64,000 nucleotides of DNA from Candidatus Propionivibrio dominans (GCA_016709335.1 JADJNC010000004.1:1-64000); one strand, 5' to 3'. Positions 52,854-62,997 are shown, numbered from the stretch's first letter. The notes: generated from the letters alone by a model not told the origin. Numbers and translations are program-made.

Positions 52854-53303
52854 ATGGATTTGCGCAAACTCAAAAAACTGATCGATCTGGTCGAGGAATC
52901 GGGCATTACCGAACTTGAGGTCAGCGAGGGCGAAGAGAAGGTTCGCATCGCCAAGCACCCGTCTGTTGCTCCCCAGCAAACCTACATGCTTCCGCAAGCC
53001 GCACCGGTGGCCGCACCGGCCGTCAGCGCGCCAGCCGCTACGGTCGAGGAAAAATCCGATCTGCCGGAAGGGGAGGTCATCAAGTCACCGATGGTCGGCA
53101 CTTTCTATCGATCGGCCAGCCCTGACTCCGACCCGTTTGTCGAAATCGGCAGCGTGGTCAAATCGGGCCAGACGCTATGCATCGTCGAGGCCATGAAACT
53201 GCTCAACGAAATCGAATCCGACCACGCCGGGACGGTGAAAGCCATTCTGGTCGAGAACGGTCAACCGGTCGAGTACGGCGAACCTCTGTTCATCGTCGGC
53301 TAA
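52854..53303 (+). CDS. accB: Acetyl-CoA carboxylase biotin carboxyl carrier protein AccB
   Basis: This 149-residue protein carries the biotin of acetyl-CoA carboxylase. The N-terminus ([20 protein letters not shown]) and the Ala/Pro-rich linker ([20 protein letters not shown]) are typical. The biotinyl domain has [20 protein letters not shown] and the acceptor Lys in [19 protein letters not shown] strong AAGGAG precedes ATG 52854. It forms an operon with accC 15 bases downstream. Confidence 0.96.
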   Translation: MDLRKLKKLIDLVEESGITELEVSEGEEKVRIAKHPSVAPQQTYMLPQAAPVAAPAVSAPAATVEEKSDLPEGEVIKSPMVGTFYRSASPDSDPFVEIGSVVKSGQTLCIVEAMKLLNEIESDHAGTVKAILVENGQPVEYGEPLFIVG

Positions 53304-53318
53304 GGAGAGCGTTTCGCC

Positions 53319-54683
53319 ATGTTCGGAAAAGTCCTCATCGCCAATCGCGGGGAAATTGCTCTTCGCATCCAGCGTGCCTGCCGCGAGATGGGCATCAAGA
53401 CGGTCGTCGTTCATTCCGAGGTTGATCGCGAAGCCAAATACGTAAAGCTCGCCGACGAATCGGTATGCATAGGCCCGCCCCCATCGAACCTGAGCTACCT
53501 GAACATCCCGGCGATCATCTCGGCGGCTGAAGTCACCGACGCTGAAGCCATCCATCCCGGTTACGGCTTTCTCTCGGAGAACGCCGACTTTGCCGAACGG
53601 GTCGAGTCTTCGGGCTTCGTATTCATTGGTCCGCGCCCTGAAACAATCCGTCTGATGGGCGACAAGGTGTCGGCCAAGGACGCCATGAAAGCCGCCGGCG
53701 TCCCCTGCGTTCCCGGCTCGGAGGGTGTGCTGCCTGAAGATCCGAAAGAAATCGTCAAAACGGCCAAGGCCGTCGGCTACCCGGTGATCATCAAGGCCGC
53801 CGGTGGTGGGGGCGGACGTGGCATGCGTGTGGTACATACCGAAGCTGCGCTGCTTAACGCGGTCACCATGACCCGCTCGGAAGCGCAAAACTTTTTCGGC
53901 AACCCCAATGTTTATATGGAGAAGTACCTGGTAAATCCTCGCCATGTCGAGATCCAGGTGCTGGCTGACAGTTTCAGGAATGCCGTTTATCTGGGCGAAC
54001 GCGATTGTTCAATGCAGCGCCGCCACCAGAAGATCATCGAAGAGGCGCCGGCACCCGGAATTCCCGCCCGCCACATCGCGCGCATTGGCGAGCGTTGCGC
54101 CGAGGCCTGCCGTCGAATCAATTATCGTGGAGTCGGCACATTCGAATTCCTTTACGAGAATGGCGAATTTTATTTCATTGAAATGAACACGCGCATTCAG
54201 GTTGAACATCCGGTAACCGAAATGATCAGCGGTGTTGATCTGGTTCAGGAACAGATTCGTGTCGCTGCCGGCGAGAAACTGCGCTACAGACAACGCAACC
54301 TGAGCTTTCGCGGTCATGCCATCGAATGTCGCATTAACGCCGAAGATCCATACACGTTCGTTCCATTTCCCGGCAAGATAACGACCTATCACCCGCCCGG
54401 AGGCCCCGGCATCCGAGTTGATTCTCACATCTACCAGGGCTACACCGTACCGCAGCACTATGACTCGATGGTCGCCAAGTTGATCGCTTACGGCGACACG
54501 CGCGATCAGGCCATTCGCCGCATGCGCATTGCCCTGTCGGAAATGAGCATCGAGGGCATCAAGACGAACATCGCTCTGCATCAGGAGCTGATGCAGGACG
54601 CCAGTTTCATCAAAGGCGGAATCAACATTCACTACCTTGAGAAAAAACTTGCCGCCAGAGGCGAGGTGAAGAAGGACGACTGA
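53319..54683 (+). CDS. accC: Biotin carboxylase AccC
   Basis: This 454-residue ATP-grasp enzyme carboxylates biotin on AccB, the first step of fatty-acid synthesis. Landmarks are [40 protein letters not shown], the glycine-rich ATP loop [35 protein letters not shown] with the catalytic Glu and Arg, and [20 protein letters not shown]. It follows accB directly with GGAGAG upstream of its ATG. Carboxyltransferase subunits (accA, accD) are not in this window. Confidence 0.97.
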   Translation: MFGKVLIANRGEIALRIQRACREMGIKTVVVHSEVDREAKYVKLADESVCIGPPPSNLSYLNIPAIISAAEVTDAEAIHPGYGFLSENADFAERVESSGFVFIGPRPETIRLMGDKVSAKDAMKAAGVPCVPGSEGVLPEDPKEIVKTAKAVGYPVIIKAAGGGGGRGMRVVHTEAALLNAVTMTRSEAQNFFGNPNVYMEKYLVNPRHVEIQVLADSFRNAVYLGERDCSMQRRHQKIIEEAPAPGIPARHIARIGERCAEACRRINYRGVGTFEFLYENGEFYFIEMNTRIQVEHPVTEMISGVDLVQEQIRVAAGEKLRYRQRNLSFRGHAIECRINAEDPYTFVPFPGKITTYHPPGGPGIRVDSHIYQGYTVPQHYDSMVAKLIAYGDTRDQAIRRMRIALSEMSIEGIKTNIALHQELMQDASFIKGGINIHYLEKKLAARGEVKKDD

Positions 54684-54694
54684 GCGGGCTGACC

Positions 54695-55591
54695 ATGTCC
54701 TGGCTTTCAATCAGTATCGAAACCGACTGCCGACACGCTGAAGCACTGGCCGATGCCCTGCTTGAGGCCGGCGCCCTTTCGGCCAGCATCGAGGATGCCG
54801 ATGCCGGAACAGCGAACGAGACGCCACAATTCGGCGAGCCCGGTTCGCTCACCACGCCCGGCTGGGAACGCTCGCGGGTCATTGCCCTGCTTGATTCGGG
54901 GACTGACGCCAGCGCGCTGCTCACGCTCTGCGCGCCGAACGCCGGATTTGCGGCATGTCCTGCTTTTACCCAGGAGGACGTTGCCGAACAGAACTGGGTG
55001 CAACTCACCCAGTCGCAATTCGACCCGATTCGTGTTTCCGGGCGCTTGTGGATTGTCCCCTCGTGGCACCAGGCCCCCGACCCCGAGGCGATCATTCTGG
55101 TACTCGACCCGGGAATGGCTTTCGGTACCGGCTCGCATCCGACCACCCGTCTTTGCCTGGAGTGGCTTGAACGTTCGGTTACCCCCGGCCTCTCCGTTCT
55201 TGATTACGGCTGCGGTTCGGGTATTCTGGCCATCGCGGCGGCCAAACTCGGGGCCGCAGACGTTCTTGGCGTTGATATCGATTTACAGGCCGTTAGTGCA
55301 GCGACAAGCAATGCAGAACGTAACAATGTCAGCGCTTGCTTCGTCGATTCTGCGCAGGAAATAAAGGGGCAGTTTGATATTGTGGTCGCCAACATCCTCT
55401 CCAACCCGCTCCGGGCTCTGGCCCCGGCGATCTGCTCGCACGTTCGTCCCGGAGGAAAACTGGCGCTCTCCGGCATCCTTGCTGAACAAAGCGAAGAACT
55501 TCTCGCCACCTATGCGCCGTATCTGGCGCTCAGCGTCGCCGATACGCGCGACGGCTGGGTCTGTCTCGCAGGAATCAAGGCCAGTCGATGA
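54695..55591 (+). CDS. prmA: Ribosomal protein L11 methyltransferase PrmA
   Basis: This 298-residue enzyme trimethylates ribosomal protein L11. The N-terminal substrate-recognition domain (WLSISIETDCRHAEALADAL, SIEDADAGTANETPQFGEPG) is followed by the SAM domain: MAFGTGSHPTTRLCLEWLER, VLDYGCGSGILAIAAAKLGA and the catalytic-loop DIVVANILSNPLRALAPAIC. It sits 11 bases after accC and overlaps the next gene by four bases, the familiar accB-accC-prmA order. Confidence 0.96.
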   Translation: MSWLSISIETDCRHAEALADALLEAGALSASIEDADAGTANETPQFGEPGSLTTPGWERSRVIALLDSGTDASALLTLCAPNAGFAACPAFTQEDVAEQNWVQLTQSQFDPIRVSGRLWIVPSWHQAPDPEAIILVLDPGMAFGTGSHPTTRLCLEWLERSVTPGLSVLDYGCGSGILAIAAAKLGAADVLGVDIDLQAVSAATSNAERNNVSACFVDSAQEIKGQFDIVVANILSNPLRALAPAICSHVRPGGKLALSGILAEQSEELLATYAPYLALSVADTRDGWVCLAGIKASR

Positions 55592-56553
55592 AAACACGCT
55601 GCCCCGACTGCCAGACCACTTTCCGGGTCACTCCGGAACAGTTGAAGGCGCGCGCCGGGAAGGTTCGCTGTGGTCAATGCCGGAGCGTGTTCAATGCGCT
55701 CGACAGTCTGCTTGACGAAACCAGCTCAAGCATTGCACCCGCCCCGCGCATTACGTCGCCCAGGGTGTTGCCGGAGACTTCTGCCCTTGCGCAAAACCAG
55801 CCATCATCCACCCCGGCAAGCCCGCCGGCCGAAAGCGTCCATGATGCCGACACCCTGCCTGAAGGGTCTGTCACGGCAGACGAGATCGAACTGGCCATGG
55901 CGATCACCCCTGCAGAAACACCAGTACCTGATGCGCCACCTCTGAGCGAACATGCCGCACAGGAACTGGGCAAGGCAAGCGGGCTTATTCTGCCGCGCGA
56001 TACAACTGAAATCCCCGGCTACAGCAAGTGGGCCGAAGGCGTCATGGCCGGGTCGCCTGCGCTGCCGGTCGAGAAGGCCGCCCGCTGGCCCTTCGTCCTC
56101 GCCGCAGCGCTGCTTGCGCTGGCGCTTGCCGGACAAATCGTTTTCCGTTTCCGTAGCGAAATAGCCACCACCACGCCCAGTCTGCGCCCGCTGCTTGAAC
56201 TACTCTCCGAGGCGCTTGACGCTGAAGTGCCTTTACCACGCCACGTTGAATTGGTCAGCATAGAAACGTCGGATCTCCAGACCGACCCGGCGCGCGGCAA
56301 CCTGCTGATTCTGAACGCCACGCTACGCAACCGGGCAAACTACGGGCAAGCCTTTCCTTCGCTCGAACTCTCCCTGACCGATACGCAGGATGTTGCCATT
56401 GCGCGCCGTGTTTTCCCACCCGAAGAGTATCTTTCACCGAGCGTAGCGGCCGATCAGCCTTTTGCCGCCAATAGCGATGTAACCGTTCGCCTGTGGATGG
56501 AAGCCAGCGACATCGGTGCGACCGGCTATCGCCTTTACGTTTTTTACCCCTGA
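55588..56553 (+). CDS. Zinc-ribbon DUF3426 membrane protein
   Basis: This is a 321-residue protein. Residues 1-36 form a zinc ribbon with two CxxC pairs (MKTRCPDCQTTFRVTPEQLK, KVRCGQCRSVFNALD). A long Pro/Ser/Ala-rich linker follows, then one membrane helix near residue 170 (WPFVLAAALLALALAGQIVF) and a DUF3426 periplasmic domain (NLLILNATLRNRANYGQAFP, FPSLELSLTDTQDVAIARRV). It is regularly next to prmA in betaproteobacteria. The function is unknown; the MJ0042-type zinc finger suggests envelope sensing or assembly. Confidence 0.88.
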   Translation: MKTRCPDCQTTFRVTPEQLKARAGKVRCGQCRSVFNALDSLLDETSSSIAPAPRITSPRVLPETSALAQNQPSSTPASPPAESVHDADTLPEGSVTADEIELAMAITPAETPVPDAPPLSEHAAQELGKASGLILPRDTTEIPGYSKWAEGVMAGSPALPVEKAARWPFVLAAALLALALAGQIVFRFRSEIATTTPSLRPLLELLSEALDAEVPLPRHVELVSIETSDLQTDPARGNLLILNATLRNRANYGQAFPSLELSLTDTQDVAIARRVFPPEEYLSPSVAADQPFAANSDVTVRLWMEASDIGATGYRLYVFYP

Positions 56554-56662
56554 GCTGCTTTCGAGCCGCCTTTGACTCACGCCGGCCACGCTACGCCATA
56601 AGGCGCTGCTGACCGGGTGTTATAATTTTTCCTCTCACTTTTTCAATTCCCCAGAAAACCCT

Positions 56663-57598
56663 ATGTCCACACTCATCTGCGGCTCCATCGCCTACGACAA
56701 CATCATGGTTTTCCATGATCGTTTCAAGAATCACATCCTCCCGGAGCAGATTCACATTCTGAACGTGGCCTTTCTGGTACCCGAGATGCGCCGTGAGTTC
56801 GGCGGTTGCGCGGGTAACATTGCCTACAACCTGAAACTGCTGGGTGGCGACCCGCTGATCATGGCCACCGTCGGCGATGATGCCGACCCTTACCTCGTTC
56901 GCCTGGACGACCTGGGTCTCTCGCGCACTCATGTGCGCCGCATCGCCGGCAGCTTCACCGCGCAGGCTTTCATCACCACGGACCTTGACGATAACCAGAT
57001 CACTGCTTTTCACCCCGGCGCGATGAGTTTTTCTCACCTCAACCGGGTTGCCGATGCCAGGAGCGCCACACTGGGCATCGTCGCTCCCGACGGACGCGAC
57101 GGAATGCTCCAGCACGCCCATGACCTGGCCGCTGCCGGCACCCCCTTCATCTTCGACCCGGGTCAGGGCCTGCCCATGTTTTCGGGCGATGACCTGATGC
57201 AGTTCATGAAGCTTGCCGAGTACGCCTGTTTCAACGACTACGAAGCAAAGCTGTTGTGCGACCGGACCGGCCGCTCGCTTGAGCGACTGGCCAACGAGGT
57301 CAAGGCGCTGATCGTTACGCGCGGCGGCGAAGGCTCGCATATTTACACGGGCGGTCAACGCCATGAGATTCCCTGCGTTAAGGCGGATGACGTGGTCGAT
57401 CCCACCGGTTGCGGCGATGCCTACCGCTCCGGTCTGCTCTACGGGATTGCCAACGGGTGGGAGTGGCTGAAGACCGGGCGACTGGCGGCAGTGATGGGCG
57501 CCATCAAGATTGCCCATCGTGGTGGGCAAAACCACCGCGCGAGCCGTGACGAGATTGCTGACCGTTTTGCCAAAGCCTTCGGCAAGGCGCCCTGGTAG
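56663..57598 (+). CDS. PfkB-family carbohydrate kinase (adenosine/ribokinase-like)
   Basis: This is a 311-residue kinase of the ribokinase fold. The N-terminal STLICGSIAYDNIMVFHDRF and the substrate region RREFGGCAGNIAYNLKLLGG are typical of the adenosine-kinase-like branch. The C-terminal signature DDVVDPTGCGDAYRSGLLYG contains the anion hole and the catalytic Asp. Length and motifs are normal. A TATAAT-like -10 lies at 56621-56626 upstream. The substrate (sugar or nucleoside) is not resolved; this family is often adenosine- or ribose-type. Confidence 0.88.
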   Translation: MSTLICGSIAYDNIMVFHDRFKNHILPEQIHILNVAFLVPEMRREFGGCAGNIAYNLKLLGGDPLIMATVGDDADPYLVRLDDLGLSRTHVRRIAGSFTAQAFITTDLDDNQITAFHPGAMSFSHLNRVADARSATLGIVAPDGRDGMLQHAHDLAAAGTPFIFDPGQGLPMFSGDDLMQFMKLAEYACFNDYEAKLLCDRTGRSLERLANEVKALIVTRGGEGSHIYTGGQRHEIPCVKADDVVDPTGCGDAYRSGLLYGIANGWEWLKTGRLAAVMGAIKIAHRGGQNHRASRDEIADRFAKAFGKAPW

Positions 57599-57608
57599 GA
57601 AGATAACC

Positions 57609-58061
57609 ATGAACGTTCTGAAACTGGTTGCCACCGTGTTGATTTCTCTGGTTCTGGCCGGCTGCGCGAGCAGCAAGTCAGGCGACGTTTATACGCGCGA
57701 TCAGGCTAGGCGCGAGATGCTGGTGCGAACCGGCGTCGTCGAGAGCGTGCGTGAAGTGACCATGGAAGGCACCAACTCAGGCGCCGGAACCTTGGCTGGT
57801 GCAGCCGTTGGCGGTGTGGCCGGCAGCACGGTGGGCGGCGGTAGAGGTCAGATCGTCGGGGCGATCATCGGTGCGCTGCTTGGCGGAATGGCGGGATCAG
57901 CGATTGAAGAAAACGCCACGAAAAAAAACGCGCTGGAAATCACCGTCAATCTCGACGGTGGCATGCTGGTCGCAGTGGTTCAGGAAATGGGTGAGATTTT
58001 CTATCCGGGGGAGCGGGTTCGTGTCCTGAGCGGGGACGGTTCGACGCGCGTCACCCATTAA
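57609..58061 (+). CDS. Glycine-zipper (2TM) outer-membrane lipoprotein, SlyB/Pcp-like
   Basis: This is a 150-residue lipoprotein with the signal ATVLISLVLAGCASS (lipobox LAGC). The centre carries a glycine zipper (GAGTLAGAAVGGVAGSTVGG, GQIVGAIIGALLGGMAGSAI) that forms the paired membrane-associated helices of the Rick_17kDa/SlyB family, and the end reads GEIFYPGERVRVLSGDGSTR. The likely role is outer-membrane integrity or stress. AGGAAGATAACC precedes the ATG at 57609. Confidence 0.9.
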   Translation: MNVLKLVATVLISLVLAGCASSKSGDVYTRDQARREMLVRTGVVESVREVTMEGTNSGAGTLAGAAVGGVAGSTVGGGRGQIVGAIIGALLGGMAGSAIEENATKKNALEITVNLDGGMLVAVVQEMGEIFYPGERVRVLSGDGSTRVTH

Positions 58062-58096
58062 CCCATGAACAGACCTGGTTAGCCATGAAGTTCATC

Positions 58097-58174
58097 CCGT
58101 CATTCCAGCGTAAGCCGGAATCCAGAAAGCACGTCTGGGAATCTCCTGGATTCCGGCTTGCGCCGGAATGACGG
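58097..58174. repeat. Palindromic intergenic repeat (29-bp arms)
   Basis: The arms 58097-58125 and 58146-58174 are inverted copies with two mismatches, built on CCGTCATTCC, the half-site AAGCCGGAATCCAG and CTGGATTCCGGCTTG. The loop is 20 bases. Such GTCATTCCGGCxxxAGCCGGAATCCAG elements are widespread, non-coding extragenic palindromes in proteobacteria. A half-site is also found at 24912-24926. It lies between the glycine-zipper gene and plsC and may act as an mRNA 3'-end stabiliser or terminator. Confidence 0.9.
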
Positions 58175-58243
58175 ATGTTAAAGATTGCCGTAACATGACA
58201 TCGCTGTTGGGCAACTGAACTTCATTGCTAATCATGTAAATTG

Positions 58244-59041
58244 ATGACCCAAGTTCGCCCGACGCCTTATCTGATCCGTATTTTCCGTTGCCTGAGACTG
58301 GCACTGCACTTTACCTGGATTGCCATCGGCACGGCAATCCTCTACCCCCTGGTCGGCACACAACAAAGAGCACGTTTCAAGCAGCGCTGGTCGCACCAGA
58401 TACTCAGGATTCTTTCCGTTCGCCTCGAGACGCAGCCGACCGATGCGCCCCCTGGTTGCCTGATTGTTGCCAATCATGTCTCCTGGCTCGATATCTTCGC
58501 CATTCATTCCCTGCGGCCGGCGGCCTTCATCTCCAAGGCCGAGGTACGCCAGTGGCCTTTCTTTGGCTGGCTGGGTGAAAAAAACGACACTGTTTTCCTG
58601 CGCCGGGGCAGCCGCGGTCACGCCAGGGTAGTCAATGCAGAAATCGATGCCCTGCTAAACGCGGGCATGGATGTCGCCATTTTCCCTGAGGGAACGACAA
58701 GCGACGGAACCCATCTGCTCGGTTTTCACGCCGCCTTGCTGCAACCGGCGATCGAGACCGGTCGTCCCGTTCTGCCGCTAGCGCTGTCCTACCACGATGC
58801 GCAGGGCAACCTCAGTCTGGCGCCCTCCTTTGCCGGCGAAACAACGATAGGACAGTGTTTTTCCGCGATTCTTGCCAGCCGCTCGCTGACGGTGCGCCTG
58901 ATTCCGGAACCGGTAATCGTTAGCGTGGGGAAAACCCGGCGTGAATTATCTCAGGCGGCGCGCACCGCCATCGCTAGCCGGCTCGGATTTCCTCTTTCGA
59001 ACAATCCACCTGAAAGATCACCCGGTCTTCAAGCCGGATAG
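58244..59041 (+). CDS. plsC: 1-acyl-sn-glycerol-3-phosphate acyltransferase PlsC
   Basis: This is a 265-residue inner-membrane acyltransferase that makes phosphatidic acid. The catalytic NHVSWLDIF (HxxxxD motif) and the phosphate-binding FPEGTTSDGT are in order, preceded by a membrane helix (CLRLALHFTWIAIGTAILYP). The late segment VLPLALSYHDAQGN is typical. The start is ATG 58244. Its 3' end overlaps the convergent apaH gene by 68 bases. Confidence 0.93.
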   Translation: MTQVRPTPYLIRIFRCLRLALHFTWIAIGTAILYPLVGTQQRARFKQRWSHQILRILSVRLETQPTDAPPGCLIVANHVSWLDIFAIHSLRPAAFISKAEVRQWPFFGWLGEKNDTVFLRRGSRGHARVVNAEIDALLNAGMDVAIFPEGTTSDGTHLLGFHAALLQPAIETGRPVLPLALSYHDAQGNLSLAPSFAGETTIGQCFSAILASRSLTVRLIPEPVIVSVGKTRRELSQAARTAIASRLGFPLSNNPPERSPGLQAG

Positions 59042-59795
59042 CCGTCAGCGAACCGCCCCACAGGCAGCCGGAATCAATCGCCAGCAGATTGGGCATCACC
59101 TTCAGCCCCAATGCCGACCAGTGACCGGTAATCAGGACGCTGTCCACACTGCGCCGACCCGGCACCTCGAACCAGGGCATGTAACCCTCCGGTGCCTTGC
59201 TCACCTCGCCCTTGACCCGGAAGTCCATTACACCGTCGGGCGTGCAGAAGCGCATGCGCGTCATGGCATTGACGATCACGCGCAGACGCGGCCAGCCTTC
59301 AAGATCGTTCTGCCATGCAGCGGGTTCGCTTCCCCACATATTGGCCATGAACTTGCGCCACTTACCTCCAGCCAGCGCGGTCTCGACCTCCGCAGCTAAC
59401 GAACGCGCCTTGCGTACCGTCCATTGCGGCAACAATCCGGCATGCACCATGCAATACTGGCCTTCGATATGGCACAAGGGCTGATGCCGAAGCCAGTCGA
59501 GAAGTTCGTCCCGATCCGGCGCGACGAGGATCTCGCCGAATGTGTCGCCCTTGCCCTGCTTGCCGAATCCTTCTGCGCTCATCAGCAGCGAAAGATCATG
59601 GTTGCCGAGAACGGTTATCGCTGCTGAACCCAGATGGCGAACGAAACGCAAGGTCTCCAGCGAGCGCGGTCCGCGATTGACCAGGTCGCCCACCAGCCAG
59701 AGTCGATCACGCGTCGCATCGAACGCGCAGCGCTCGAGCAAGCGTGTAAATGAATCAAAACAGCCTTGAATGTCACCGATTGCGTAGGTTGCCAA
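58974..59795 (-). CDS. apaH: Symmetrical bis(5'-nucleosyl)-tetraphosphatase ApaH
   Basis: This is a 273-residue metallophosphatase that hydrolyses Ap4A to two ADP. The calcineurin-like motifs are present: YAIGDIQGCFDSFTRLLERC, WLVGDLVNRGPRSLETLRFV, VLGNHDLSLL, CMVHAGLLPQWTV and the C-terminal LITGHWSALGL. Length matches E. coli ApaH (280). Its tail lies inside the end of plsC on the other strand. Confidence 0.95.
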   Translation of the reverse strand: MATYAIGDIQGCFDSFTRLLERCAFDATRDRLWLVGDLVNRGPRSLETLRFVRHLGSAAITVLGNHDLSLLMSAEGFGKQGKGDTFGEILVAPDRDELLDWLRHQPLCHIEGQYCMVHAGLLPQWTVRKARSLAAEVETALAGGKWRKFMANMWGSEPAAWQNDLEGWPRLRVIVNAMTRMRFCTPDGVMDFRVKGEVSKAPEGYMPWFEVPGRRSVDSVLITGHWSALGLKVMPNLLAIDSGCLWGGSLTAIRLEDRVIFQVDCSKEEIRAG

Positions 59796-60115
59796 ACATC
59801 TCTCCAGGATTTTCCGATCGCGTAGAAAGCTGCGCTGCTACACTGGTCGATGATGACATTACCAGCGCCGGATCGGCGTAAAAGGTAGCGCTATTTCAAG
59901 GACTCCGCTCGACGCCGGAAACGGTTGCGCATCCATGCTTGCTGAAGTAAAAGGGACGTGGCATGCAAACAAGGGATTCATCGAATGCGGGTAACCTCGA
60001 TGCAGTGAAGCGATTAAGTTCTGCACGTTGGCTGTTGAACAGCTTGTCGATATCGGTGTCCTGATGTCCTTCGGCGCTACGTGCATCGCAACCGCGGGTG
60101 CTGATATGGCCGGAA
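59796..60115. other. Intergenic region without a recognised gene
   Basis: No gene is convincing. A short plus-strand frame from 59962 (MQTRDSSNAGNLDAVKRLS) stops after 33 codons and lacks a ribosome site. A second stretch that reads protein-like (GVLMSFGATCIATAGADMAG) has no matching start. The apaH promoter is expected at the left end, on the minus strand. Possible decayed coding material, but nothing identifiable. Confidence 0.4.
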
Positions 60116-61963
60116 TCATTGCAGTTGGGGAGAATACTCTGGAACATATTTTTTCAACTGCAACTTCACCTCATTCGTAGTCGCGGGGATCGGTTCGTTC
60201 AACCAGATCGCTAAACTAAGCTGCCATTCAGTTTCAGGCGCCGTTTCAGCCTGCGCCACACGCAGTTTTGGATGCGGTGTTGGCAGCGTATGCTCACTAT
60301 CGGTCAGCAACTCTTCAAAAAGCTTCTCTCCCGGGCGCAAGCCGGTGAATTCGATCCGGATTTCGTCCTCTGGAAAGCCTGATAGCCGAATCATGTCACG
60401 CGCCAGGTCGGCGATACGTATCGGCTCGCCCATCTCGAGAACGAATATCTCTCCCCCCTGCCCCATCAATCCCGCCTGCATCACCAGTTGTGCCGCCTCC
60501 GGTATGAGCATGAAGTAACGAATAATGTCCGGATGCGTGACGGTCACGGGCCCGCCACGGGCGATCTGCTCGCGGAATTTCGGAATGACGGACCCGTTGC
60601 TGCCGAGCACATTACCAAAACGAACGGTGATAAAGCGCGTACCCTCCTGTTGCTGCAAGCCGCACAGCACACGCTCGGCTAAGCGCTTAGTGGCTCCCAT
60701 GACGTTGGTCGGATTGACCGCCTTGTCAGTCGAGATCAGCACCACCTTTTCAACGCCATAACGCTGCGAAACCTCTGCCAGACACTTGGATCCCAGCACA
60801 TTGTTACGTACCGCCTGCCAGGCATTTTCCCCTTCCATCAGCGGTACATGCTTGTAGGCTGCAGCGTGAAAAACCACCAAGGGTAGGTAACCGGCAAAGA
60901 CCCGATCAAGAAAACCGGCATCCTTCACATCACCGACAACGCAAGCCATCGGAACCATCGGGGAATGCATCAGGAATTCCTGCTCGATCTGATAGAGCGC
61001 AAATTCCGAAAGGTCGATCAACACCAGCAGACGCGGTTTGAACTGGGCAATCTGGCGAACCAGTTCAGAACCGATCGAGCCACCGGCGCCGGTGACCAAA
61101 ACCACTTTATCCCCGAGCCAGGCGAGCAGCCCGCGATCATCCAGTTGCACGGGCTCACGGCCGAGGAGATCCTCCAGTTGCACCTGGCGAATCTGAGAAA
61201 TTTCCACCTTGCCGGCCAGCATGTCCTCAAGGCTGGGTACGGTCAGTACCGACAGCCCCGCCTGAACCGCAACCTCCATGGCATGCCGGCGCTGCACCGA
61301 AGAGGCCTCTGGCATGGCCACAATCGCTTTCGAAACCGACAATTGCTCAGACCACTTTGGCAGCTCGTCAATCAAACCGAGAATCTTGACCCCCCGCAAC
61401 TCATGTCCGATACGAGCTGGCTCCCCGCTGAGCAGGCCAACGACGCTCCAGTCGGGAGAATGTGCCATCTCCCGAAGCAAGCGCTCGGCTGCATCACCAG
61501 AGCCAAGAACCAGCACCGGTTCACCCTCAACCACCATTCGGCCATAAAGCATCTGGTCTCGCCATCCGCGATAGACGAAACGGCTTCCACCCATCGCCAT
61601 GATCAGCAGAATTGGATGCAGCACGAGCACTGACCGCGGAACCAGGGGTAGTGCGAGCATGAATGTAGCAACCGTAACAATCAGCGCCGACAGCGCGACA
61701 GCCAGAATAATGCGTCGCAGATCCATCAGACTGGCATAGCGCCAGATCCCGCGATAAAGGCCAGACAGCCAATACACGGGCGCATAGATGCATAGAACAA
61801 TTATCAACGCCCGATTCGCGCCTGTCAGGAAGGGTTCTGGAAGATCCAGGTTGAAGCGCAACCAGTAAGCGCCGTACCAACACAAAGCCAGAGCAACCAG
61901 GTCGTGTGTAAATGCAACCAGACGACGGGAGATGAGGGAAGAATCAATCAAGGACAAAGTCAT
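60116..61963 (-). CDS. Membrane-anchored nucleoside-diphosphate-sugar dehydratase (CapD/WbpM/PglF family)
   Basis: This is a 615-residue enzyme of polysaccharide synthesis. Four N-terminal membrane helices (LVALALCWYGAYWLRFNLDL, ALIIVLCIYAPVYWLSGLYR) are followed by a first Rossmann domain and the catalytic domain. The latter has VVLVTGAGGSIGSELVRQIA (the GxxGxxG loop) and NPTNVMGATKRLAERVLCGL, with the Met-x3-Lys (MGATK) that replaces Tyr-x3-Lys in UDP-GlcNAc 4,6-dehydratases. FRPGEKLFEEL-like GLRPGEKLFEELL and FVLEMGEPIRIADLARDMIR are also typical. It starts the left part of a surface-polysaccharide locus running to the window end. Confidence 0.93.
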   Translation of the reverse strand: MTLSLIDSSLISRRLVAFTHDLVALALCWYGAYWLRFNLDLPEPFLTGANRALIIVLCIYAPVYWLSGLYRGIWRYASLMDLRRIILAVALSALIVTVATFMLALPLVPRSVLVLHPILLIMAMGGSRFVYRGWRDQMLYGRMVVEGEPVLVLGSGDAAERLLREMAHSPDWSVVGLLSGEPARIGHELRGVKILGLIDELPKWSEQLSVSKAIVAMPEASSVQRRHAMEVAVQAGLSVLTVPSLEDMLAGKVEISQIRQVQLEDLLGREPVQLDDRGLLAWLGDKVVLVTGAGGSIGSELVRQIAQFKPRLLVLIDLSEFALYQIEQEFLMHSPMVPMACVVGDVKDAGFLDRVFAGYLPLVVFHAAAYKHVPLMEGENAWQAVRNNVLGSKCLAEVSQRYGVEKVVLISTDKAVNPTNVMGATKRLAERVLCGLQQQEGTRFITVRFGNVLGSNGSVIPKFREQIARGGPVTVTHPDIIRYFMLIPEAAQLVMQAGLMGQGGEIFVLEMGEPIRIADLARDMIRLSGFPEDEIRIEFTGLRPGEKLFEELLTDSEHTLPTPHPKLRVAQAETAPETEWQLSLAIWLNEPIPATTNEVKLQLKKYVPEYSPQLQ

Positions 61964-62113
61964 TACCTGACAAATACGCTGTAAGCGTTGAAAGTGACGC
62001 TATTTTACGCCAATTAAAACAATGATCAGGGCATGGATGGGGAGCGTCATTGAAACCGGATGTCTCCGCAGGAACGATGGCTGGCGATCTTCGCAACCCA
62101 GGCACCCAATCGA

Positions 62114-62997
62114 TCAACGCAGCGTTTTCAGGTAAGCCGGATCAAACTTTCCTGGGCAGTAACCAAAATCGCGCGTCGCGGTGCTGTGGTCAAAGACCAG
62201 GTCGGCCTGCATGCGCAAGGCCATGTCGGGTGTGAGGTGAGTGAACTTTGGGTGCAGACGGGCGAGATACACTGCCAACCGATAAATCACGACGGGAACC
62301 CGGATAAAGACAGGCCGACGTCCCAGTGTTTCAAATATTCGCCGGACCATGTCAACATAGGCAAGAGTTTCCCCTCCGCTCAAGTTGTAGGCTTTGTTGT
62401 AGCTTGCCGGAGCCGCCAGACTTTGCACACAGGCCGTTGCCAGATCGCGTGCATAGACCGGTTGACGACGTCCGCTGGCCGGACCCAGCAAGGGGAAAAA
62501 GCCGATTTTGAGAATCAGGCGCGCAATATCAGCCACATTGCGGTCCCCGTCGGCACCGCCATAAATGAGCGTGGGGCGGAAAATCGTCCAAACCATACCC
62601 AGGCGCTCGCACTCCGCAACAATATGGTCTTCGGCGGCGATGAGTTTGTCGACGACATCCAGCTCAATGGAACTTGATGATGCCTGCTTGGTAAAACGAC
62701 TCGTCGAACTGAAGGCAATGACGCGACGTACGCCACGGGCGTGGAATTTTTCAAGCCATCCCGGTAGTAGCCAAAGGCTTGCCGTGTGGATAAGTGCCTG
62801 ACTTCGATTTCCGGGAGGTCGAGTGTCCTGTCGGCAAGATCGATAAAATGCCAAAAGTCACTGGCTTCGCCTGCGCCTGGATTTCTTCCCAGCGCCCTCA
62901 CCGTCACACCGTGCTCATGTAGCATCGGTACTAATAGGGAACCGATGATGCTTGTTGCACCCGTAACGAAGATCTCACTTTGCTGGCCTGCCAACAT
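62114..62997 (-). pseudogene. NAD-dependent epimerase/dehydratase, frameshifted (polysaccharide locus)
   Basis: This is an extended SDR of about 290 residues when repaired. The N-terminus EIFVTGATSIIGSLLVPMLH, with the GxxGxxG loop, is in one frame up to about 62800. The remainder is in another: LIHTASLWLLPGWLEKFHAR, GVRRVIAFSSTSRFTKQASS, FRPTLIYGGADGDRNVADIA and KAYNLSGGETLAYVDMVRRI. The switch is one base near GGCACTTATC (about 62785-62800). The gene is likely a sugar-nucleotide epimerase or reductase. It may be intact in reality. Confidence 0.78.
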
